A stretch of 64,000 bases of DNA from Haliclona indistincta (Eukaryota; Porifera; Demospongiae; Haplosclerida; Chalinidae), in contig OZ024789.1 of the NCBI GenBank assembly GCA_964017065.1, positions 1,272,764 to 1,336,763 on the forward strand, given 5' to 3'. A model generated the notes under the pieces. That model was not told the DNA's origin. It did no database searches and saw only the letters and a program-made list of their open reading frames with translations. Below are positions 48,606-64,000 of this stretch, one piece after another; the stretch's first letter is position 1, and every line of letters begins with the position of its first letter. A program made the position numbers and the translations under genes.

Positions 48606-49172
48606 ATGCACATGTAGGAGTTTGTTTTGGTGTATTGATATTGTACAAGTCACAGATTCATTAATTGTCCATTGACGTACAGGATACAGTTATCAATACT
48701 TCTATGAAAATTAATGGTTAGTATAGTGTGTGCAGCCTGCAGCAAACCGAAAAACAGTTTTGAGTTCTTGACGGGTTATTATGCTAGAGCACTTGTGGGA
48801 GTTATAATTGTAAAGTTGATATTGTGCTTATTTTTATAGTACATGCAGTTTCAAAACAGGTATCACAATGATTAAAATCATTCTTTTTGGAACAAAAACA
48901 TTGTGATCTTTTAGTGATCATAATTACATTCCTTATTAGGAACTCAACAGCATTATAATGAATCACTATAGCAACTGCAGCAAAGGTGGTACCCAAATGC
49001 ACTAATCTGATTGGCAGTTTTACCAGATGCGCATAATAATTTATTGCATATTAAATAGCCTAAGCCTCATTCTCCATATAATAGCTACTTGTAGCTGCAT
49101 AAATAAGTTGAATTTGTATAAGTTAGCGCAATTATATCCTGATCGCTTTATGTGTCTTCATGTTGTTGCAAA
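48606..49172. other. Intergenic between kinase and Death-domain genes
   Basis: A+T-rich; no exon or repeat family recognised. Confidence 0.5.
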
Positions 49173-51136
49173 ATGGCTGAGAGTAAGTATATCATTATAA
49201 TATTTGTTATTTTCCAACTGATACTATACTAATATAGGCCTAGATACAGATACTCAAGCGACACCTTCAGTTAATCTGTTGGCACGGGAACTCAACAATG
49301 TGCACAACAGATGGTTTGAGCTTGGAACACTCCTTGCTGTATCATATACTCTGAACTGCAGGAAATAAAACAAAACAATCCTACTGCTGGTACAGGAGAA
49401 CTGATGATCCACATGTTAGACAAGTTACACAGATCCAACAGTCCCTGTTCTTGGATTAATATCATCGAAGCACTTAGAGTAATCAAGGAGACTAAACTAG
49501 CTGATGATCTGGAAGCAAAGTACATTATCACTGATGATCAGCTACACCCAGATTCTTCTGGTAAATTTAAATTGGTGTACTGTATAATTAACAATGAGAG
49601 AGGTGCGAAAATAAGTATGGCGTAAGTATTATGCATGCTCGCTACATTTCAGCAACTTGCTATAATAGTGCAGAACATAGTAAAAGTATGCTTGTGATAT
49701 ATGCATGAACGTACCCTGCAGCAAAAACGGAGTTTTCATCACAGAAACTGAATTTATTTGCTGCAGGGTTCACTCCCTTGGAGTGAACATAACGCTTTAG
49801 TTTTAGTGATTGCTCAAATGTACATTTTTTTAACAGACGAACATACAGCTGTGAGGTCTGCACAATCACTAGTTGACGAACAATTGCCACCAGGTAATGA
49901 TTGCACTGCATTTTAATCAAAACTTTGGTACAGATCCTGTTTTCACAGAATTTGACTTGACCAAGTACAATGAGCTGAAGGCTAGTTATGACCATATGCT
50001 GGGACTATTTAAACGACACCTCGAGAAATTGAATCTTGACGATGTCAAAGATTTTCTTAGTACAGTCATGGACGATGAGAGGTTCAAAAGCTGTTCCACA
50101 CCTGATGAGGTGACAGATCGACTAAGAAGTCAGATACATATGTATAGGATCTCACCAATACAGCATACTGTAGAAAAGTTTTCCGAACCTGATTTCGAAA
50201 TGCGTCAAGCTATTAAGTCGTACCAGAGAGAGAAGGATCAATTTCTCCATGGTACTCGTATTGTCAAATTTCAAGCTACTCTGCAACCAGCAGGTTTGCC
50301 AGAATGCATGTGCGAAGTTCAATTTATAGTCACTAAAGTGACGGCTCGTGAAAAGACAATGAAGGAGATTGATACCTTGGCTCAAGAATCATTGGGATCG
50401 TGCTACAATAAGCTATCTGAGATGATAAGGCATCCTAGTCTACAACATGAATCTGTTACCTGGACAATACCAAAGATTTATGCACTTGATATTATACTGT
50501 GGGCAATGGCACATTTAGCAGATCTGAAAGAGCATGGAGTGAAAGAGGTGATGGTGGGAAGGCTCAAGCTGAGTTCCTGTTTTCAAATGCAACATCAGGT
50601 TAGTAATTCATTAATTGACCTGCTAACTAGTTAACTATACAGGACCCAGCAGAGGACACTATTGACCAATCAGCTACATGTCGACGAAGGTGTCTTCAAT
50701 TGGAGAAGCAATTAGAAATGACGACAAAAATTCTAAAAGAGATTAGGCCTGATATAGACTTGACATATAGGAATGAATCACATGATCGGAAGCAGATGAG
50801 TGATACAAGAATTGGTTTGCTGAGAATGCCTGTCATAAACTTTCCAAGAATCAGCGTCAAGCGGTCAGATACAGAAGCGATTAATCTTCTACTTCAACAA
50901 TCTCCTTATTCTCAAGGAAAGGAAAAATCACCAGACATGGATTCACCTATCGCACCTCAAGACTACCATAAACTAAGAGAAGAGGTAACTTAACTTAATT
51001 TGCATTTATTGTCTATCATGGATATATTCAACCACAGATGAAAATTGTGATGGCAGAGAATAAGCAGCTCAAAAAGCACAACAAGAAATTGTCAGAGGAA
51101 GCCACAGAACAATATTATGACATGAGAAAAAATTAA
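49173..51136 (+). CDS. Death-domain protein gene with long C-terminal region
   Basis: Exons about 49173-49182, 49239-49621, 49837-49892, 49933-50598, 50643-50984 and 51039-51136 with GT-AG borders; the intron 49893-49932 is only 40 bp. The second exon encodes a Death domain (NLLARELNNVHNRWFELGTL, then ELQEIKQN and LADDLEAKY). A 2-bp TA duplication at about 49346 shifts its frame, so either one allele or assembly error breaks it or the copy is failing. The remaining exons, open and about 370 residues, include ALDIILWAMAHLADLKEHG and end in a coiled coil (KKHNKKLSEEATEQYYDMRK); I do not recognise that region. Probably an adaptor in sponge Death-fold signalling. Confidence 0.7.
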
Positions 51137-51444
51137 AGCGTTGCTATGTTTACTGATGTTTATCAGTTGAACTGTTGAGAACATATGCAGTCACAGCTAG
51201 TGACTACCGGGTATTATTAGCGATCACTTAAGTTAGCATTTTGTGATTGTAGACATTAATTTTTAGCGTATGCATGTACTAATTTTAGAGTTTGGCTGTT
51301 ATTTAATGAGATTCATGCTCTTAACAGTCATTAACAGTACTACGAAACCACAGCTATGTAGAATGAACTCATTTTAACTGAAATATGAATTCAAAAAATT
51401 ATTAAGCACTTATAATTATTATTATTATCTACATAAATGCAGTT

Positions 51445-58984
<7,540 letters not shown>

Positions 58985-59139
58985 TTTTAGTCCGTGTACA
59001 TGTACGTGTGCGCGTGCAAGTGAATTAGCCACGCCTTTCTCATCGATCCCAATCCAGCAGAGCTCCCTCTAGTACAAACACTGAGCCCTCGACACTAAGA
59101 ACCAGCCGCCAGCTTGACCATAAAGATACTTCTAGTAGT
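58985..59139. promoter_or_regulatory. Bidirectional promoter interval LTA4H / O-methyltransferase
   Basis: 155 bases separate the two start codons, so both transcripts must start within or near it. A copy of 59027-59138 survives at 17395-17516 and a rearranged one at 8276-8432. No TATA box stands out. Head-to-head spacing this short suggests shared control. Confidence 0.7.
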
Positions 59140-60257
59140 ATGGCCTCATCAAACCGGACTGTAGTTTGCCCGTCACCACTCAAACCTGCTGCAGAGAAGG
59201 CTCTTTTGACTCCCACGGAAATGGAAACGGCCATTCCTGCACTAATGGCTCTAAGCCAGGCACACTTCACCTCTCAGTGCTTGTATACAGTGGTTGTCCT
59301 CGGTGTGCCAGACGTCATTGGCTCTGGAACATTATCTGTGGCCGAGATCGTCAGCTCTCTAGGGTGCCCTGTGAATGAAGACCTACTGTTGAGACAGCTC
59401 CGAGTGGCTGCTGCCGAGGGAGTCCTGACAGAGACTGCTGGTGAACGGGGAGAGTTCATGTACAGCCTCACTGCCATGGGAAAATTGCTTCAGACAGGTG
59501 CCCCTCAACCGAGTATTGCTTGTGGTGTTAAGCACTGGTGTGAGCCTCCGATGTGGGCTGCTTGGTCCAAGCTCCCAGAAGCAACATTTCAGGAGGTGAT
59601 GTCCCATTCCGTGCAGCCAATGGGTTACAACTTTTTGATTACTACAAGGCCAACCCTGTTTCTGCCAAACCCTTTAACGAATTCATGGGTATATTTACAG
59701 GAATTGAGATTCCAGCCATAGTTAATGAGTATGACTGGACTCCTTTCAAAGGCAAGACTGTCTGTGACATAGGAGGGAGCTTTGGACCAACTATGACTGC
59801 CCTCAAGGCAAAATATCCAGATATTACAACACTGAGTTTTGATCTTCCTCAAGTCATCGATGCAATCAAAGATGCTCCTGAAGGAGTAGAGTTAGTGAAG
59901 GGAAATTTTTTCGAACACAATACTATCCCAAACTGTGACGTTGCATTCTTGAAGCACATCTTCCACGACTGGTCTGATGACGATTGTTCTAAAATCCTCT
60001 GTTCTCTTCACATGGCTCTTCCTGTGCATGCTAAGCTAGTTGTTGTTGATGCCATCATGCCAGGGGTGGGGCCTGACAATGCAACTACACTTACTCAAAA
60101 GCGTGTTAACACCTTCATGGGTGTGTTTGGAGGCAAAGAGCGAACCTTGGCAGAATGGGAGATACTCTTCTCTACAAATGGCTGGGCCATTGAAAATGTT
60201 ATCAATACAACTCAAGGTGGACCTTTGTGCTCATTGATAACTGCTGCTAAAATCTGA
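59140..60257 (+). pseudogene. ASMT/COMT-like SAM-dependent O-methyltransferase with a 1-bp frameshift
   Basis: N-terminal half 59140-59588: dimerisation/winged-helix domain (MASSNRTVVCP; VLTETAGERGEFMYSLTAMG). C-terminal half from 59588 in the next frame: SAM-binding motif VCDIGGSFGPTMTALKAKYP, acidic residue in LSFDLPQVID, catalytic-type histidine in HIFHDWSDDDC, and the usual end RTLAEWEILFSTNGW; stop at 60257. The break is one missing base after GCAACATTT at about 59588; the copy at 12605 has GCAACATTTGCAGG and is in frame. If this is a sequencing error, the gene encodes about 372 residues, normal for acetylserotonin/hydroxyindole-type O-methyltransferases; the substrate is unknown. Single exon. 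Confidence 0.85.
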
Positions 60258-60754
60258 AATAAGCCGTTAAAACTTACTTTGGTTATTAGTACAAGTACTT
60301 GAGAGGAGTATATTCAGTATAATAAGAAACTATAATTAATTTTTAGGAATTATGCATGACGGAAAACACATCAATTAATTATGGTATTTGAATGCTTCTT
60401 CCTATAACTATTATTGTGCAATAATAATAGTTGCAAGATCGTACTAGTCATACTGTGTGCAGAATTCCTCAGGGTAACCAAACACTGGAAACCACGGGTA
60501 AACACCTTTTTCTTCTATGGTGCACATGATTATTATACCTGGTAGACTCAAAACAGCAATGTCAACATTGTTGAGGTCAGGTTGACAGTATCACTATAAC
60601 AGAGATCGATCTTCAGAGCTACGGTCACACTCGTGTTAGTCAATAGAGACAAAATCTTGATATGATCATGGATCAATTCTATTAATAATAGTCAAATAAC
60701 CACAAAATTATGTTGTATAGGCTGAATGCTAATCTTGTCACGGTTTATTAGCTT
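60258..60754. other. Intergenic after the O-methyltransferase
   Basis: No gene or repeat recognised. Confidence 0.5.
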
Positions 60755-61748
60755 CATCATAGCAAAACGTTACAGCAACAAAACTTGATGTTTCGACCAC
60801 ATGGGCCGTCATCAAAAATAACTCAAGCGCTAGTACAGTGTAGAGAAAAAAAATTTAAAGAAAAGTTTTAGGAAAAGAAAGAAAATTTAAGATTATACTA
60901 GGTGTGTGTTTGTCCAAGCGTCACTAAGTAACAGACCACAATCTAAGTTACATGTTTGAGGTGTGTAAATATAGCTTCTAAAAACTCTTCTCTTGTTATA
61001 AATCTGTTCTACTACTATAGATTTCATCAGCTGCTTCCCGGCAATGTTGTCAACAAGATTCCATGTCATTTTAGCTATGCTGTATAGCGGGTAATTTTGG
61101 TGGGAGGAAACTTTGGCGAATTTGGCGAATTTGGCGAATCGTCAAACATTCACCAAAATAAAATTCACAAAATCTGCTTTTTCTATTACAGTAATACGTG
61201 AGACATGTACTTGACTCCAAAATTAAATTCGCCAAATGCAAAATCTGGGTCATTCACCAAAATTTTGATCCTACAAAATTACCCGCTATACGGTATAGGA
61301 GAAACTACACCAGAACACAAGAGAATACAAGAACACAAGTAATACAATATGCTGTTAGAGTATGTGATAGAAATAATGGTATTGCGGTACATACATGAGA
61401 CAGACAACACAGATCAGGTGGGGAAGCAGCTGAAATCTTGGAAGATGAACAGAATTGTAACAAGAGAAGAGTTTTGGAAGCTATTTGGATTAAGAACACA
61501 CCTCAAACATGTAACTTAGATTGTGGTTTGTTACTTAGTAACACATGGACAAACACACACCTAGTACATGTACAAGTTAATCTTATTCCCTTCTTTACCT
61601 TAAATTTTCTTTCTTTTCAAAATTTTTATTTAAAAATGTTTATTTTCTTATCTACGTACACTGTACATGCACACGTGCTTGAGTTAATTCTGAAGAAGGT
61701 CCATGTGGTCGAAACGTAATGTTTGTTGCTGTAGCATTTTGCTATGAT
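60755..61748. mobile_element. Long inverted repeat element with nested MITE
   Basis: 60755-60965 and 61498-61748 are inverted copies (GTTTGTCCAAGCGTCACTAA/TTACTTAGTAACACATGGAC region; TTTCGACCACATGG/CCATGTGGTCGAAA). Between them, 61078-61296 is a MITE with ends TATAGCGGGTAATTTTGG and inverse, containing three direct copies of TTTGGCGAA. Both outer arms contain a CUGANGA-like box plus GAAAC (61690-61715; minus 60815-60790), suggestive of hammerhead-type sequence. Confidence 0.7.
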
Positions 61749-62864
61749 GATGACCTCAAAGATTGTAAAATCTAAAAATGTCAGCTGCTGAAGGTTCAGA
61801 TGATTTTCAAATCTTTTAACACCAGATTCTTTATCACACCAGACAACAACTCTTTCAGGTGATGTATGTGCACAGTAGCTGAATACTGGTTAACACAGGT
61901 ATTCTCACTAGACTAAAGTATTAATGTTCCATGAAATCAGCAGAATGCAAGCAAGATGTTTGTGAGGACGTAAAATTTTAAAAGGTAAAAAAAACACAAG
62001 TAAAATTTGTATTAGGTTTAACAGCAGTGTTGTTTAGAGAACATACTTTCTAATCTTATCGATATTATACTAGTCAGTTTCAAGCTATGTAGGCGGCAGC
62101 TTTTTCCATCGGCTGTCAATGAGATGCTTCCAGGTACTGTTACTAGCTGATTGAAGCCATTAGCCATGTACTCAACACTTCATCAGCTAGTTTTCTTAGC
62201 TCAAATAATCCCTGCAACGGTCAGTTCAACATTCAAAATAAATTCTGCATAAAAAATTATAGCCTTTGATCGTTACTTCATCATCGAGAGATAAAAATAA
62301 TGATCTTTATGTTTTCATCATCTCATCTGGAGGAGTGGCTCCAATGAGGATCACCAGTGTTTGTTATGGTGATTTATCTATACAATGAACAATCACTCAA
62401 GTCATTTTCAATTGTTAAGATAATACTTGGAACCATAATTACCACCAGAACCGGATAAACAGCTGGGATGCAGAAGGATCACGTGTCAGCACAACGCTAT
62501 ATAGCTGTAAAAGCCTTTTACACCATGGATTACTATGTTTCAAATAATTATTTTTGAGTGTACCTATTCACGTCTACTGTACATCCAGTCCATTGCTGCT
62601 GTTCTTTAATCAGTGGAATCGAGGTACTAACAATTACCTCTTCTCTCAGCCACTGCTCGTGGGAAATTCTTTGCTGCAAAATGCTGCATGGTCTTGTACC
62701 CTGACCTCCTCTATTAGGAGGTCTTGCCTGGTACATGTTTGCTCATCAAGAGAGAGCTATAGATGTAAAAACGAGCTACATCTTCAAACAACTGTTACGT
62801 AGATTGAGACAAAAACTTGAAATCAATGAACTATGATTAGTCAATGTAAAAGAACACAAAGTTA
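61749..62864. other. Intergenic, no gene supported
   Basis: A+T-rich single-copy-looking sequence. Short frames near 62548-62802 on both strands have no domain. Confidence 0.5.
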
Positions 62865-63488
62865 CTAGTTCTTTCTGCTCTTGTCATGAATAGGTTCCCA
62901 GTCTACTCCATGTCTCTCTGCTAGTGGTACAGCTTTGTTTACTAGACCATAGCAGAATAGAGTTTCCACCACATCTTTCCATGTTAGTTTTGGTGACTGG
63001 TTGATCCACATACCCAGTATCTTCATGGTGGCTGTCTTTGCCTGCATGTGATGGTCACTAATTATTTGTTTACAGTTGGTGAAAAGATCATCATTGTTCA
63101 AACATCTACACAGAGTAAGTGGTTCGGTGATGTGTGCTATAGGAAACTCATCAAGAAGAGCCACTTCTGAAGTGACTTGCTGAACGATAGAGCCAGAGGA
63201 GGGATGAGTAGGTGGTGTGGCTGCTTGAAGTATAGTAACAACAGAGCTAGAGGAGGACTGAGTAGGAGGTGTAGCTGCTTGTAGTACAGTAACGATAGAG
63301 CTAGAGGAGGGCTGAGTAGGAGGTGTGGCTGTTTGTAGTAATATTGCAGTGAACAGCAAAATTATTGTGAAAGGTCATGTGCTTACCATGTTGGAAAACA
63401 TGTGATGAGCCCAGGAATGCCAGGACTATAGCAATGATGATACCTACTAGCACAGCAAGAAAAGCTGCTTTGAATGTGTTGGAAAATC
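62865..63488 (-). CDS. Single-pass membrane protein with Ser/Thr/Pro repeats and Death-like domain (5' end missing)
   Basis: Exons 63387-63488 and 62865-63328 join in phase. The first encodes a transmembrane helix (FLAVLVGIIIAIVLAFLG). The second begins with three imperfect 19-residue repeats (ATPPTQ-SSSS-VT-LQA), a mucin-like stalk, then a C-terminal Death-like domain (LTWKDVVETLFCYGLVNKAV) and stop at 62865. A start exon further right was not fixed; 63562-63786 has a frame beginning MSSWLPYVAGRP but no proven splice to it. If the Death fold is cytosolic, the stalk would be too, which is unusual. Confidence 0.65.
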
Positions 63489-63689
63489 CTAAAAATAGAT
63501 CAACAAAAAAAATAATTATAATAAATTTCTGATCAAATAAAAAAATACTTATTCACACAAGCTATTGCACAAAATTATGTGTTTCATACTCAAATTTTGT
63601 TAGAGGTGGGAAATACAAATAAATTAAACCATAGCATGAATAATTCTCTTTGATGTAACGAGCGTTAATGAATCGTGTACAGCCCGCAC

Positions 63690-63720
63690 GCGTTTCAAGA
63701 TGGCCGCCGCGTTCGAGAAT
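63690..63720 (-). promoter_or_regulatory. YY1-like site upstream of the membrane Death-domain gene
   Basis: TTTCAAGATGGCCGCCGCG at 63695-63713 fits the AAGATGGCNGC YY1 consensus often found just downstream of animal start sites. Its G+C content contrasts with the surrounding A+T-rich DNA. Confidence 0.4.
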
Positions 63721-64000
63721 CCACAAAGAAACAGCGCTCGGGCTGCTCTGCGGTCTTCCTGCGACGTAAGGTAGCCAGCTAGACATCAGGCAAGCAGCGC
63801 ACTATGGTTTAAAGTAGTTATATACCTCACAGTCGGTATATAACTACTATTTAGAGTGGGTAACAAGATATTTGTGGAACCACTAGCAATTTAAATAATG
63901 CATTTTTTGACTTTAGTGACTAACCGTAAAGTTTTTCCTCAAAATATTTCCTCTACATGCATGTTTTCCTCAAATAGAGAGGATATTCTGTATTTGTCTG
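63721..64000. other. End of window
   Basis: Contains a small palindrome (TAGTTATATACCTCACAGTC / GGTATATAACTACTA at about 63815-63850). No gene recognised. Confidence 0.5.

Overview
The window looks like repeat-rich nuclear DNA of a sponge, most likely a demosponge. This is inferred from the gene set: a TKL-type kinase behind a coiled coil, three Death-domain genes, and a 1257-residue protein with a parallel beta-helix ectodomain and several membrane helices. Introns are mostly short GT-AG. Two 200-base runs of N (9714-9913, 35914-36113) are scaffold gaps. No search was run; names rest on motifs and recalled alignments.

Layout. 580-8275 (-) is a decayed leukotriene A4 hydrolase (LTA4H) copy, head to head with an O-methyltransferase stub. 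8541-12004 is a repeat with an enormous (TTTC)n tract plus a fold-back element. 12167-12655 is a truncated O-methyltransferase. 13829-15398 (-) is a Death-domain gene, followed by leftovers of another LTA4H copy to 17520. 17521-19300 holds palindromic repeats and a short exon with a 2A-like motif. 19348-29601 is a stack of nested transposons. 29617-39256 is mostly mobile debris: Helitron, LINE, piggyBac-like and Harbinger-like MITEs. 40551-44324 (-) is the beta-helix membrane gene. 46470-48203 is the kinase, 49173-51136 a Death-domain gene, 51445-58984 (-) an intact 19-exon LTA4H, 59140-60257 its head-to-head O-methyltransferase partner, and 62865-63488 (-) a membrane Death-domain gene.

The main discovery is a 4392-bp transposon (24490-28881) whose 11 exons join in frame into a 963-residue RAG1-like protein. 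It has a RAG1-type N-terminal zinc region, a RING, and a core with D, D, C-x2-C, H-x4-H and E in RAG1 order. It has inverted termini starting CAC, a 4-bp target duplication (ATGT) and no RAG2-like gene. Its two ends carry the same two sequence blocks at spacings that differ by 11 bp, recalling the 12/23 arrangement of V(D)J signals. It sits inside a PIF/Harbinger element, which sits inside an older repeat whose empty paralogue is also in the window.

A second theme is tandem repeats at splice signals. Several LTA4H introns consist largely of (CT)n, (TGAG)n or a 31-bp unit that repeats the donor site. The LTA4H/O-methyltransferase pair has been duplicated and broken at least twice; only 51445-58984 keeps a complete LTA4H reading frame, and its partner carries a one-base frameshift.
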